Source of the DNA: an uncultured Stenotrophomonas sp.
GTDB lineage: Bacteria; Pseudomonadota; Gammaproteobacteria; Xanthomonadales; Xanthomonadaceae
Direction of reading: 5' to 3'
NCBI GenBank assembly: GCA_900078405.1
Contig: FLTS01000001.1
Coordinates: 2,584,501-2,648,500, forward strand
Length of the DNA: 64,000 nucleotides
In this document: piece after piece, positions 9,362 through 18,402 of the stretch
Layout: each line of letters starts with the position of its first letter
How positions within the stretch are numbered: the stretch's first letter is position 1
The notes under the pieces: model-generated
What the model was told of the DNA's origin: nothing
The model's input: only the letters and a program-made list of their open reading frames with translations
The model's database searches: none
Translations under genes and position numbers: made by a program

Positions 9362-9619
9362 TTACCACTCCAGCGCTGGCGGAGAGGCAACGCGCAGGTC
9401 CGGCTGCAGCGAGACGGCCAGCCCCAATTCGGCCCATACCCGCATCAACCGCTCGAAGGTGGCGGACTCCGGCGCGCGCTCGAGGGCGGTAATGGCTTGG
9501 CGGGAAATACCGAGGCGCTCGGCCAGTTGGGCCTGACTGAGCCCGGCCTGCTTGCGGAATGCACGCATCAGTGGACCCAGTTGCCGGGCTGTGCGAATGG
9601 TATATGCGGTGGATGTCAT
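9362..9619 (-). CDS. hipB: HipB-type HTH antitoxin / autorepressor
   Basis: 85 residues starting MTSTAYTIRTARQLGPLM. The Xre/Cro helix-turn-helix is clear: RAFRKQAGLSQAQLAERLGI then SRQAITALERAPES. It is placed as in hipBA operons, upstream of and coupled to the kinase gene, and should neutralise HipA and repress the operon. I use the internal ATG at 9619; a longer frame would read through the operator repeats upstream. An AGGGA sequence lies just before the start. Confidence 0.9.
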   Translation of the reverse strand: MTSTAYTIRTARQLGPLMRAFRKQAGLSQAQLAERLGISRQAITALERAPESATFERLMRVWAELGLAVSLQPDLRVASPPALEW

Positions 9620-9678
9620 GCGTTCCCTATCGGTATCCCGGCAGTGACTTGGCAACGTATGCCTTGCCGGTGGCAAAT

Positions 9679-9748
9679 GCAACCGATAGGTTTCAACTTC
9701 ATCATGCAACCCATCCATTGCATTTGCGAAATGCAACGGATGGGTTGC
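9679..9748. promoter_or_regulatory. Three operator-like repeats upstream of hipBA
   Basis: Three 16-bp quasi-palindromes start at 9679, 9706 and 9733, that is exactly 27 bp apart: GCAACCGATAGGTTTC, GCAACCCATCCATTGC and GCAACGGATGGGTTGC. The last two also form one near-perfect 43-bp palindrome (9706-9748) centred on GCATTTGCGAAATGC. Location 60-130 bp upstream of hipB and the helical-phase spacing fit cooperative binding of the HipB dimer (autorepression). The 43-bp palindrome could also act as a hairpin after the neighbouring oxidoreductase gene, but no T-run follows it. Confidence 0.7.
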
Positions 9749-9761
9749 CTTACTTGGTATT

Positions 9762-12700
9762 TCAAGCCGCCTGCACGATATGCAGCGCCTTCGGGTTGCG
9801 CCATGTCGCCAGCAGCGCGGCCTCGCGCGCCTTGGCTTCGTGCAGGTGCCGTTCCTTGACGTGGCCGTAGCCGCGGATGTGCTCGGGAATGCTGGCGATC
9901 TCCGCCGCCAGCGACAGCCGGTTGGCGTCGAGCGTGGCCAGCAGTTCCTGCACGGTCTTTTCGTAATCGGCGATCAACTGGCGTTCGCCGCGCCGCTCGG
10001 CGGTGTAGCCGAACACGTCGAAACGGCCACCGCGCAGGAACTTCAGCTTCGCCAGCAGGCCGAAGGCCCTGAACATCCACGGGCCGTATTCCTTCTTTTG
10101 CAGCCGGCCCTGTTCGTCACGCTTGGCGAGCAGCGGCGGGGCGAGGTGGAAGCGCACCTGGTAGTCGCCATCGAACTTCTGCTGCACCTGCTTTAGGAAG
10201 TCACCGCTGGTGTATAGGCGGGCCACTTCGTACTCGTCCTTGTAGGCCATCAGCTTGAAGAAGTAGCGCGCCACCGCCTCGGTCAGCGCAGTGCTGCCCG
10301 CTGCGACGCGCTGCTCGGCCTTGCGCACCGCGTCCACCAGCTGGCGGTAGCGGGTGGCGTAGGCGGCGTCCTGGTAGTCGATCAGGAACGCGCTGCGGCG
10401 GGCGATCAGCTCGTCCAGCGAGCGCGACAGACGCGCGTCGTCCAGCGTGGCGAAGGTGACGTCGCCCGGCTGCGCATCGCTGGAAGGCAGGCCGCGCACT
10501 TCCGGTTCGTTGCCCGGATTGCGCGGCGCCGAGGGCGCACCGGCTTCATTGCCTTCCCACTCGCCCGGCGGCAGTTCCTGCAATGCACTCGGCGTGCGCT
10601 CGGCCTCGGTGGGCGCGTTGCGCACCAGCCCGGCGGCCTGCTGCACGGCCTGCGGGTCGATGGCGGCCAACCGGCCCCACGCGAACGCGCGCTGGTTCAT
10701 CTCGATGGCCGCGCCATTGAGTTCGATGGCGCGCATCAGCGCTTCCAGCGACAACGGCACCAGCCCCTGCTGCCACGCGAAGCCGAGGATGAACAGGTTG
10801 GAAGCAATGGCGTCGCCGAGCAGCGCGGTGGCCAGCTGGGTGGCGTCGAGCAGGATCGGGTCGCGCCCGCTCAACGCCACCTTCACCCCGGCGATGATGT
10901 CGGCGGCCGGGAACTGCATGTCCGGGCGGGTGGTGAAGGTGCCGGGCATCGCCTCGTAGGTGTTGAGCACCACCTGCGAGCGCTCGCCGCGCACCTTGGA
11001 CAGCGCCCAGTAATCGTTGACCACCACCATGTCGCAGCCCAGCACCAGGTCGGCCTCGCCAGCGGCGATGCGCACGGCGTGGATGTCGGCCGGGGTGTTG
11101 GCGATGCGGATATGGGTGGTGACCGCGCCGCCCTTCTGCGCCAGCCCGGTCTGGTCGAGCACGGTCGCGCCCTTGCCTTCCAGATGCCCGGCCATGCCCA
11201 GCAGCGCGCCGATGGTGACCACGCCGGTGCCGCCGACGCCGGTGATCAGGATGTTCCACGGCTGCGACAGGTCGCTGCGGAACGCCGGGTCGGGCAGGTT
11301 GTCAAGCAGGTTGGCCGCACCGCTCTTCTTGTCCTTGCGCAACTGGCCGCCATGCACGGTGACGAAGCTTGGGCAGAAGCCGGTGGTGCAGGTGAAATCC
11401 TTGTTGCAGTTGGACTGGTCGATCTCGCGCTTGCGTCCGAACTCGGTTTCCTTCGGCAGCACCGACACGCAGAAGCTCTTTTCGCCGCAATCGCCACAGC
11501 CTTCGCAGACCAGCGAGTTGATCATCGTGCGCTTGGGCGGATCGACCAGCTTGCCGCGCTTGCGGCGGCGGCGCTTCTCGGTGGCGCAGGTCTGCTCGAA
11601 GATCAGGATGCTGGTGCCTTTCACCGTGCGCAGCTTCTGCTGCACGGCATCCAGCTCGGCGCGGTCGTGGAACGCGACCTCGCCCGGGAATTCGTGGCGA
11701 CGACGCTTCCACTTGATGATGTCGTCGGACAGCAGCGCGATGGTATGCACGCCTTCGGCACGCATCTGGTGAGCGATCTGCGGCACGGTCAGCGTGCCAT
11801 CGACGGGCTGGCCGCCGGTCATCGCCACCGCGTCGTTGTAGAGGATCTTGTAGGTGATGTTGACGCCGGCGGCGATGGCCTGGCGGATCGCCAGCGAGCC
11901 GCTGTGGAAATAGGTGCCGTCGCCGAGGTTCTGGAACACGTGTCCGGTATCGGTGAACGCGGCCTGCCCGGCCCAGGTGACGCCTTCGCCGCCCATGTGG
12001 GTGAAGGTGTCGGTGTCGCGGTCCATCCACGTCACCATGTAATGGCAGCCGATGCCGGCCAGTGCCCGCGAACCGTCCGGCACCTTGGTCGAAGTGTTGT
12101 GCGGGCAGCCGGAGCAGTAGTGCGGCACGCGCGGGAACTGCGCGCGCGGCAGTGCCATTTCTGCCTCTTTTTCATCCATCCAGCGCAGGCGCTGTTCGAT
12201 GGACTCGGTATTGAAGAAACGCTGGATACGCCGACCAATGACGCCAGCAATGGTGGCCGGGGTCAGTTCGCCGGTGGACGGCAGAATCCACTCGCCCTGC
12301 TCGTCGTACTTGCCGACGATGGACGGGCGCGCACCCCAGCTGGTCGGCCAGTTGTAGAAATACTCCTTCATCTGCCGCTCGATGAAGGCCTTCTTCTCCT
12401 CCACCACGACGATGTCTTCCAGCCCGCGCGCGAACGCGCCGATGCCCTGCGGCTCCAGCGGCCAGGTCATGCCGACCTTGTAGACGCGGATGCCGATCTC
12501 GGCGCAGGCCTGCGCGTCCAGGCCCAGGTATTCCAGCGCCTGCAACACGTCCAGATAACTCTTGCCGGTGGTGACGATACCCAATCGTGCGCGCGGCGAA
12601 TCCATCACCAGCCTGTCGATCCCGTTGGCGCGGGCGAAGGCCTGCGCCGCCTTCACCGCGTAACGGTGCAGGCGCATTTCCTGCTCCATCGGCGGGTCCG

Positions 12701-13472
12701 GCCAGCGGATGTTGAGGCCGGCTGGCGGCATCTCGAAGTCTTCCGGCAGGACGATCTGCCGCGCAAACGGGTTCACGTCGACCGAAGCCGAGGACTCCAC
12801 CGTCTCGGCGATGGTCTTGAAGCCGATCCAGCGCCCGGTGTAGCGGCTCATCGCCCAGCCGACCAGACCCATGTCGAGGATGTCCTGCACTCCGGCCGGG
12901 TTCAGCACCGGCATCATCGCGCTGACGAACTCCTCCTCGCTGCCGTGCGGCAGCGTCGAGCTGCGGCAGGCGTGGTCGTCGGCGGCCAGCGCCAGCACGC
13001 CACCGTGCTTCGAAGTGCCGGCGGCGTTGGCGTGCTTGAACACGTCGCCGCAGCGGTCCACGCCCGGGCCCTTGCCGTACCACATGCCGAACACGCCATC
13101 GACGTTGGCACCGGGGAACAGGTTGGCCTGCTGCGTGCCCCACACCATCGTCGCGCCCAGGTCCTCGTTGAGGCCGGGGACAAACTTCACCTTCGCCGCT
13201 TCAAGATGCTTGCGCGCGCGCCACAGCTCCAGGTCGAAGCCGCCCAGCGGGCTGCCGCGGTAGCCGCTGACGAAGCCGGCGGTGTCCAGTCCGGCGGCCA
13301 GATCGCGCTGCTGCTGCATCAACGGCAGCCGAACCAGCGCCTGCACGCCGCTCAGGTAGATGCGGCCGTCGGTACGGGTGTACTTGTGCTCCAGCGTGTA
13401 GTCGCGGTCGCGCACCCCGAGCAACGGATCGTTGGCGGAGGCGGGCGAGGTGAGTTCGGCGGTACTGGTCAT
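9762..13472 (-). CDS. Indolepyruvate ferredoxin oxidoreductase, fused alpha-beta chain
   Basis: 1236 residues from MTSTAELTSP (an upstream extension to 13934 is a non-conserved frame). The order is an N-terminal pyrimidine/core domain, a TPP-binding region with YCSGCPHNTST near residue 450, a 4Fe-4S cysteine cluster CEGCGDCGEKSFC near 650, and a C-terminal gamma-type domain opening with LITGVGGTGVVTIGALLG near 740. It oxidatively decarboxylates aryl or branched 2-oxo acids to acyl-CoA in amino-acid breakdown. The single-chain form is typical of aerobic proteobacteria. It stands alone, divergent from the TPR-like gene. Confidence 0.92.
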   Translation of the reverse strand: MTSTAELTSPASANDPLLGVRDRDYTLEHKYTRTDGRIYLSGVQALVRLPLMQQQRDLAAGLDTAGFVSGYRGSPLGGFDLELWRARKHLEAAKVKFVPGLNEDLGATMVWGTQQANLFPGANVDGVFGMWYGKGPGVDRCGDVFKHANAAGTSKHGGVLALAADDHACRSSTLPHGSEEEFVSAMMPVLNPAGVQDILDMGLVGWAMSRYTGRWIGFKTIAETVESSASVDVNPFARQIVLPEDFEMPPAGLNIRWPDPPMEQEMRLHRYAVKAAQAFARANGIDRLVMDSPRARLGIVTTGKSYLDVLQALEYLGLDAQACAEIGIRVYKVGMTWPLEPQGIGAFARGLEDIVVVEEKKAFIERQMKEYFYNWPTSWGARPSIVGKYDEQGEWILPSTGELTPATIAGVIGRRIQRFFNTESIEQRLRWMDEKEAEMALPRAQFPRVPHYCSGCPHNTSTKVPDGSRALAGIGCHYMVTWMDRDTDTFTHMGGEGVTWAGQAAFTDTGHVFQNLGDGTYFHSGSLAIRQAIAAGVNITYKILYNDAVAMTGGQPVDGTLTVPQIAHQMRAEGVHTIALLSDDIIKWKRRRHEFPGEVAFHDRAELDAVQQKLRTVKGTSILIFEQTCATEKRRRRKRGKLVDPPKRTMINSLVCEGCGDCGEKSFCVSVLPKETEFGRKREIDQSNCNKDFTCTTGFCPSFVTVHGGQLRKDKKSGAANLLDNLPDPAFRSDLSQPWNILITGVGGTGVVTIGALLGMAGHLEGKGATVLDQTGLAQKGGAVTTHIRIANTPADIHAVRIAAGEADLVLGCDMVVVNDYWALSKVRGERSQVVLNTYEAMPGTFTTRPDMQFPAADIIAGVKVALSGRDPILLDATQLATALLGDAIASNLFILGFAWQQGLVPLSLEALMRAIELNGAAIEMNQRAFAWGRLAAIDPQAVQQAAGLVRNAPTEAERTPSALQELPPGEWEGNEAGAPSAPRNPGNEPEVRGLPSSDAQPGDVTFATLDDARLSRSLDELIARRSAFLIDYQDAAYATRYRQLVDAVRKAEQRVAAGSTALTEAVARYFFKLMAYKDEYEVARLYTSGDFLKQVQQKFDGDYQVRFHLAPPLLAKRDEQGRLQKKEYGPWMFRAFGLLAKLKFLRGGRFDVFGYTAERRGERQLIADYEKTVQELLATLDANRLSLAAEIASIPEHIRGYGHVKERHLHEAKAREAALLATWRNPKALHIVQAA

Positions 13473-13642
13473 GGCTGGCCCAAAGCAGGAACGGCTGGCA
13501 TCCGCAGCCGCACCGGGGCGGCGCGCGGCGGGCGATTGTAACAGTGCGGATTTCGGCGATATTCCGGCAAAGTCGCGGTCCGTGCGCCGAACCGTTAGGA
13601 TCGTTGGCTTGGCAACAGCTTCTAATGATGGGGAAGTGGGGT

Positions 13643-14281
13643 ATGGGTACAACGAAGTCCGTGGCTGCCGGTTTGGTGCTGCTGGCGGGCCTGTTCTTGT
13701 CATCAGCACAGGCGCAGAACCTGCCGAAAATCGCCGAGTTCTATTTCGACGAGGACATGGCCGCCAAGCCGGTCCTGGCCCTGCCGCCGGAGCAGGAGGG
13801 GCTGGTCGACCAGCTGATGAAACTGCGCGAACGCAGCCGCAAGGGCGTCGATGCCACCGTGCAACTGGCCGGAATCGCCTATGCGGAAGGCCGCGCCGAA
13901 CTGGGTGCCCAGCTCTACGGCGAGGCGCTGTCATCGGTATCGGCCAATTCCATGCAGGCGCGCAGCATCCACTGGAACCAGGCTTGGGACCTGTACCGCA
14001 GTGGCGACGCCCATACCGCCCTCACGCACTGGGGCATCGCTGCCGAGGGCGTGCGCGGCAATGCAGGCTGGGTGCCGCCGACGCTGGCATTGGCGCTGTG
14101 GAAACTGGGCCGCCGCGATGAAGCCATCGCCTGGTATGCCGCGGCTGTGCGTACCGAGCCGCAGCAATGGAACGACGCCGCGCGCTTCCCGCAGCTGCTG
14201 CCGGAATGGAAGGACCAAGAACGCGCCACGCTGGCGGAAGTATTGCAGGCGTGGGCGGCCAATCCGCCGGCCTGGCCCTGA
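13643..14281 (+). CDS. Exported protein with TPR-like repeats
   Basis: 212 residues with a clear signal peptide (MGTTKSVAAGLVLLAGLFLS, cleavage near SSAQAQ). The mature part is helical, with TPR-like helix pairs (ARSIHWNQAWDLYRSGDAHTALTHW and ALALWKLGRRDEAIAWYAAA in short form). I chose the ATG at 13643 because GGGGAAG precedes it; ATGs at 13625 and 13628 are alternatives. The protein is periplasmic or outer-membrane-associated. No specific family or function is recognised. It faces mnmG convergently; a small GTGCCGC/GCGGCAC hairpin follows at 14291-14311. Confidence 0.75.
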   Translation: MGTTKSVAAGLVLLAGLFLSSAQAQNLPKIAEFYFDEDMAAKPVLALPPEQEGLVDQLMKLRERSRKGVDATVQLAGIAYAEGRAELGAQLYGEALSSVSANSMQARSIHWNQAWDLYRSGDAHTALTHWGIAAEGVRGNAGWVPPTLALALWKLGRRDEAIAWYAAAVRTEPQQWNDAARFPQLLPEWKDQERATLAEVLQAWAANPPAWP

Positions 14282-14400
14282 TTCGACGACGTGCCGCGCG
14301 TGAGGCGGCACGCCTGCATTTGGGGTTTCACGGGAATCTGGAACGGTGGCTGCGACGGGAACCGCCCGTACCGGCTGCCGCGGTGAACATCCGCCGTGGC

Positions 14401-16290
14401 TCAGGCCACCCGCCCGCGCCGCGCGCGTTCCAGGTGCACCAGCAATAGCGAGATCGCCGCCGGGGTCATGCCGGGGATGCGCTGGGCCTGGCCGATGGTC
14501 TGCGGGCGCACGCGTTCGAGCTTCTGCAGCGCCTCGGCGGACAGGCCGCGCACGGCGGCGAAGTCGAAGCCGTCGGCGATGGCGGTGTTCTCGTGGCGCT
14601 GCTGGCGCTCGATCTCATCGCGCTGGCGGCCGAGGTAGCCGGCGTACTTGATGCCGATTTCCACCTGCTCGGCGACTTTTCCATCATCCACGCCGGGGCC
14701 GAGCGAGGGGACCTGCATCAGCCGGGCGTAGTCCAGCTCCGGGCGCTTGATCAGGTCGAGCACATTGGTTTCGCGGCTCACGGCCACGCCGGTGGCTTCC
14801 TGTACCTCGCGGCCCAGCGCGTTGGCCGGTGTCGCCCACAGGCCGCGCAGGCGTTCGGTCTCGGCGGCCACGGCTGCCTGCTTGCGCGAGAACGCGTCCC
14901 AGCGGCGGTCATCGACCAGGCCCATTTCGCGGCCGACCGGGGTCAGGCGCGCATCGGCATTGTCTTCGCGCAGCTGCAGCCGGTATTCGGCTCGACTGGT
15001 GAACATGCGGTACGGCTCGTTGGTGCCGTGGGTGATCAGGTCGTCCACCAGCACGCCGATGTAGGCCTCGTCGCGGCGCGGGCACCAGCCATCCTTGCCC
15101 TGCACGAAGCGCGCGGCGTTGACGCCGGCCAGCAGGCCCTGCGCGCCGGCTTCCTCGTAGCCGGTGGTGCCGTTGATCTGGCCGGCGAAGAACAGGCCGG
15201 CGACCTGGCGGGTTTCCAGCGTATTCTTCAGCCCGCGCGGGTCGAAGAAGTCGTATTCGATGGCATAGCCGGGGCGGGTGATGTGCGCGTGTTCGAAGCC
15301 GCGGATGCTGCGCACCAGTTCCAGCTGCACGTCGAACGGCAGCGAGGTGGAGATGCCGTTGGGGTAGATCTCCACCACGTCCAGCCCTTCCGGCTCGACG
15401 AAGATCTGGTGGCTGGCCTTCTCGGCGAAGCGCACCACCTTGTCCTCGATCGACGGGCAGTAGCGCGGGCCGATGCCCTCGATCTGCCCGGAATACAGCG
15501 GCGAGCGGTGCAGCGCGTTGCGGATCACCTCGTGGGTACGCTCGCTGGTATGGGTGATCCAGCAGCTCACCTGGCGCGGATGCTCGGCCACGTCGCCGAT
15601 GAAGGACATCACCGGCAGCGGATCGTCGCCGGGCTGTTCCTCCATCACCGAATAGTCCAGCGAGCGGCCGTCGATGCGTGGCGGCGTGCCGGTCTTGAGC
15701 CGGTCGATCGCGAACGGGCGCTCGCGCAGGCGCGTGGCCAGCGTGGTCGCCGGTGGGTCGCCCATGCGCCCGGCGGTGTACTGGGTTTCGCCGATGTGGA
15801 TCTTGCCGGCCAGGAAGGTGCCCGCGGTCAGCACCACGGCCGGGGCGTGGAAGCTCAGCCCGGTCTGGGTGACCACGCCGCGCACCGCGTCGCCTTCGAC
15901 CAGCAGGTCGTCAACCGCCGCCTGGAACACGGTCAGGTTCGGCTGCGCCTCGACGATGCGGCGGATCGCCATGCGGTACAGGTTGCGGTCGGCCTGGCAG
16001 CGGGTGGCGCGCACCGCCGGACCCTTGGAGGCGTTGAGCGTGCGCCACTGGATGCCGGCCTGGTCGGCGGCATGCGCCATTGCCCCGCCCAGCGCGTCGA
16101 TCTCCTTGACCAGGTGGCCCTTGCCGATGCCGCCGATGGCCGGGTTGCAGCTCATCGCGCCGATGGTTTCGACGTTGTGGGTCAGCAGCAGGGTACGCGC
16201 GCCGCCGCGCGCCGCGGCCAGCGCGGCCTCGGTGCCGGCATGGCCGCCGCCGATGACGATGACATCGTGGCGATGGAAGGAGTCGTTCAT
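14401..16290 (-). CDS. mnmG: tRNA uridine-5-carboxymethylaminomethyl modification enzyme MnmG
   Basis: 629 residues, the same length as the E. coli protein. The N-terminal FAD site is [20 protein letters not shown]. Other signatures are [20 protein letters not shown] and [15 protein letters not shown], and the C-terminal domain is present. With MnmE it modifies U34 of several tRNAs, which keeps the reading frame on two-family-box codons. I set the start at [15 protein letters not shown] (16290), not the longer frame to 16371. The gene stands alone; its upstream region contains the sRNA-like locus read in the opposite direction. Confidence 0.96.
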   Translation of the reverse strand: MNDSFHRHDVIVIGGGHAGTEAALAAARGGARTLLLTHNVETIGAMSCNPAIGGIGKGHLVKEIDALGGAMAHAADQAGIQWRTLNASKGPAVRATRCQADRNLYRMAIRRIVEAQPNLTVFQAAVDDLLVEGDAVRGVVTQTGLSFHAPAVVLTAGTFLAGKIHIGETQYTAGRMGDPPATTLATRLRERPFAIDRLKTGTPPRIDGRSLDYSVMEEQPGDDPLPVMSFIGDVAEHPRQVSCWITHTSERTHEVIRNALHRSPLYSGQIEGIGPRYCPSIEDKVVRFAEKASHQIFVEPEGLDVVEIYPNGISTSLPFDVQLELVRSIRGFEHAHITRPGYAIEYDFFDPRGLKNTLETRQVAGLFFAGQINGTTGYEEAGAQGLLAGVNAARFVQGKDGWCPRRDEAYIGVLVDDLITHGTNEPYRMFTSRAEYRLQLREDNADARLTPVGREMGLVDDRRWDAFSRKQAAVAAETERLRGLWATPANALGREVQEATGVAVSRETNVLDLIKRPELDYARLMQVPSLGPGVDDGKVAEQVEIGIKYAGYLGRQRDEIERQQRHENTAIADGFDFAAVRGLSAEALQKLERVRPQTIGQAQRIPGMTPAAISLLLVHLERARRGRVA

Positions 16291-16390
16291 GGGCAGGGGG
16301 TCGAAAGTGTGAAGTCCGTCGTCACGGGCGTGTGATGCGCGGTGATGACGGCGTGGTGATTTTACCGCCATCGGCCATCGCGCCCTAAAG

Positions 16391-16407
16391 TTGGCACGTC
16401 ATGTGCA
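16391..16407 (+). promoter_or_regulatory. Sigma-54-type promoter (-24/-12) upstream of the sRNA candidate
   Basis: TTGGCACG at 16391-16398 matches the -24 box, and GTGCA at 16403-16407 fills the -12 position (consensus TTGCA, one mismatch). The -24 GG and the -12 GC are separated by exactly 10 bases, as RpoN requires. It points right, towards a structured, ORF-free stretch ending in a terminator. A start near 16418 is predicted. No activator site was identified. Confidence 0.55.
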
Positions 16408-16417
16408 GCTAACGTCC

Positions 16418-16537
16418 TTGCACCCGTTGTGGCAATGCGCCGCGAGCGCATGCGGCTGGAATTGGAACAGGGGCCGGCCAACGCGCACAACGGGGAAGCA
16501 TGGGCCGACGGTCGCAGGACTCGTCGGCCTTTTCTTT
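16418..16537 (+). ncRNA. Candidate structured small RNA, about 120 nt
   Basis: This plus-strand stretch has no credible ORF but has nested pairing: an outer 9-bp stem CCCGTTGTG (16423-16431) with CACAACGGG (16486-16494), an inner perfect hairpin ATGCGC-CGCGA-GCGCAT (16435-16451), and a terminal intrinsic terminator (16503-16537). It starts just after the sigma-54-like promoter. Two TGGA motifs lie in the unpaired middle. No plus-strand gene lies between 14281 and the terminator, so the terminator needs a local transcript. I recognise no known RNA family. Boundaries are estimates. Confidence 0.5.
16503..16537 (+). terminator. Rho-independent terminator
   Basis: Perfect 8-bp stem GGCCGACG (16503-16510) and CGTCGGCC (16522-16529) with an 11-nt loop, followed by TTTTCTTT. 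It is on the plus strand with no upstream plus-strand gene except the proposed sRNA. Confidence 0.8.
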
Positions 16538-16586
16538 GCGGAAACCACGGGTGGCGCTTGCCCGGGACGATGTTGCCCGCGCTGCG

Positions 16587-16623
16587 AAAAGAACGAAGCC
16601 CCGGCTTGGCCGGGGCTTCGTTC
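16587..16623 (-). terminator. Rho-independent terminator for the leftward lipoprotein gene
   Basis: Perfect 15-bp stem (GAACGAAGCCCCGGC at 16591-16605 with its exact complement at 16609-16623) and a 3-nt loop. Read leftwards it is followed by TTTT, so it should end minus-strand transcripts from the lipoprotein gene that stops at 16789. Confidence 0.75.
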
Positions 16624-16788
16624 TTCGTAGGCGCCGATGCCCGGCAGGGCCGGAACAGGGGGGATCCAGATTTCCCGACGGACATCGACATGGAAAGTTT
16701 CAGGTGATGCCGATCCGCGTCAGTAGATGACGTGATCGGTCACCGGACCCTGCAGAGAATGCCTGTATTTTCCGCAAATGCAAGTGTT

Positions 16789-17319
16789 TTACGGCTCCAC
16801 CTGGCGCACGTTGCGGCTGTTCCGGGTTTGTGACGGCCGTCGCTCGGGTGCCGCGCGCTGCGGTACCACCGGGCGCGCCGGGGCCATCGCCTGCGGCACC
16901 GGCCGCCGTACCGGCTGCGACTCAGCCTTGCCCGGGCGGGGCTGCGGCCGCTGCAGCCGGTCCAGATCACGCCACGGCGCCTTGCCACTGCCGCTGGCCG
17001 GCGGCGGCTGTCCGTTGCCGGGGCGCGGTGGGACATGGCCGTTGCCCTGCGGCGGCGGGCGGTGCCCGTTGTGGGGCGGGCGCTGCGGCGGACGGTAGAC
17101 CGGGTACGGATACCCGTAGCTGCCGTAGCCACCGTAATAGCCGCCATACCCGTAGGCTCCGTGGCCATAGGCGCCATACGGATAGCCATAGGGATAGGTG
17201 CGCTGTACCTGCGGGGAGCCGTGGTAGTAACCGCCGGAGCCGCTGCCGACGTAATCGTAGGTGGCGCAGCCGGACAGGCCCAGCAGCAGGCCGGCCGAAA
17301 GGATCAGGCGTGTTTTCAT
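16789..17319 (-). CDS. Tyr/Gly/Pro-rich lipoprotein
   Basis: 176 residues starting MKTRLILSAGLLLGLSGCAT, with lipobox LSGC, so it is lipid-anchored, probably in the outer membrane. The mature part is low-complexity: a Tyr/Gly-rich stretch (GAYGHGAYGYGGYYGGYGSY) followed by a Pro/Gln/Arg-rich tail. I use the ATG at 17319, with a G-rich ribosome-binding stretch upstream; an ATG six codons earlier is less likely. Such proteins are variable and their function is unknown. A strong terminator lies 165 bp downstream. Confidence 0.75.
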   Translation of the reverse strand: MKTRLILSAGLLLGLSGCATYDYVGSGSGGYYHGSPQVQRTYPYGYPYGAYGHGAYGYGGYYGGYGSYGYPYPVYRPPQRPPHNGHRPPPQGNGHVPPRPGNGQPPPASGSGKAPWRDLDRLQRPQPRPGKAESQPVRRPVPQAMAPARPVVPQRAAPERRPSQTRNSRNVRQVEP

Positions 17320-17439
17320 GGAGATCCCCCCAGTCAAGGTATGCGGGCAGCTTCCGGCCCGTGCGTTGAATCGGCCCTTAACTTTCCCGCGGTCGCGGTG
17401 CGATGGTCCGACATGGCAGGCCTACGTTAACCTTTCTCC

Positions 17440-18402
17440 ATGCCTGAACTTACTTTGCCGGGCACGGCCGACGTACTGGCCGCTGCCGCCCGCATCGCGC
17501 CCCATGCCACGGTCACCCCGGTGCTGCGTTCGCGCGAACTGGATGCGCTGGCCGGCGCCCGCCTGCATTTCAAGGCCGAACACCTGCAGCGTGGCGGCGC
17601 CTTCAAGTTCCGCGGTGCCTGCAACGCGGTGTGGCTGCTGGACGATGCCCGCGCCGCGCGCGGCGTGGTCACCCATTCCTCCGGCAACCACGGCGCGGCG
17701 CTGGCCTTGGCGGCGCGTTCGCGCGGCATTCCCTGCCACGTGGTGGTGCCCGAGGGCGCGGTGGCGGCCAAGCTGGCCAACATCGCCCGCCACGGCGCCA
17801 CGCTGTGGCGCTGCGCGTCGACCCAGGCCGCGCGCGAGGCCGAGTGCGCGCGGGTGCAGGTGGAAAGCGGGGCGACGCTGGTCCATCCCTATGCCGATGC
17901 CGGGGTGATCGCCGGGCAGGGCACGGCGACGCTGGAGCTGCTGCAGCAGGCCGGCACGCCGCTGGACGTGGTGGTGGCGCCGGTTGGCGGCGGCGGACTG
18001 GCGGCGGGCACGCTGCTGGCGTTGCGGCAGGCGCGGCCGGGGTGCGAACTGGTGCTGGCCGAGCCGGCCGGTGCGGCCGACGCCGCGCGCTCGCTGGCCG
18101 CGCATGCGCGGCAGGTGGAATTCGTGCCGGACACGCTGTGCGACGGCCTGCGCGCGGCGCTGGGCGAGCCCAACTTCGCGCTGCTCGATGGCGGCGCCAC
18201 GATCATCACCGTGGACGATGCCGCCACCGTGACGGCGATGCGGCTGCTGTGGCAGGTACTCAAGCAGGTGGTGGAGCCGTCGTCGGCGACGGTGCTGGCG
18301 GCCATCCTCGCGCAGCCGCAGCGCTTCGCCGGGCGCAACGTGGGCGTGATCCTGTCCGGCGGCAACGTCGACCTGGACGCGCTGCCGTGGGCCCGCGCGT
18401 GA
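17440..18402 (+). CDS. PLP-dependent threonine/serine dehydratase family protein
   Basis: 320 residues of the tryptophan-synthase-beta fold type. The PLP lysine is K56 in GGAFKFRGACN, the phosphate/substrate loop SSGNHGAA is at residues 80-87, and the glycine-rich PLP phosphate site GGGGLAAG is at 183-190. It lacks the C-terminal ACT-like domain of biosynthetic IlvA, so it is a catabolic-type threonine/serine dehydratase or a serine racemase; sequence alone does not decide. The stop overlaps the GTG start of the ydcF-like gene, indicating coupled translation. Confidence 0.88.
   Translation: MPELTLPGTADVLAAAARIAPHATVTPVLRSRELDALAGARLHFKAEHLQRGGAFKFRGACNAVWLLDDARAARGVVTHSSGNHGAALALAARSRGIPCHVVVPEGAVAAKLANIARHGATLWRCASTQAAREAECARVQVESGATLVHPYADAGVIAGQGTATLELLQQAGTPLDVVVAPVGGGGLAAGTLLALRQARPGCELVLAEPAGAADAARSLAAHARQVEFVPDTLCDGLRAALGEPNFALLDGGATIITVDDAATVTAMRLLWQVLKQVVEPSSATVLAAILAQPQRFAGRNVGVILSGGNVDLDALPWARA

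Noticed and set aside
11079..16335. Long plus-strand frames opposite the indolepyruvate oxidoreductase and mnmG
   Set aside because: They mirror strongly conserved minus-strand coding sequence, have no ribosome-binding sites and no family signature.
16429..16707. 92-codon plus-strand ORF across the sRNA and terminator region
   Set aside because: It runs through an intrinsic terminator and a second hairpin, lacks a ribosome-binding site, and resembles nothing; the structured-RNA reading is better.
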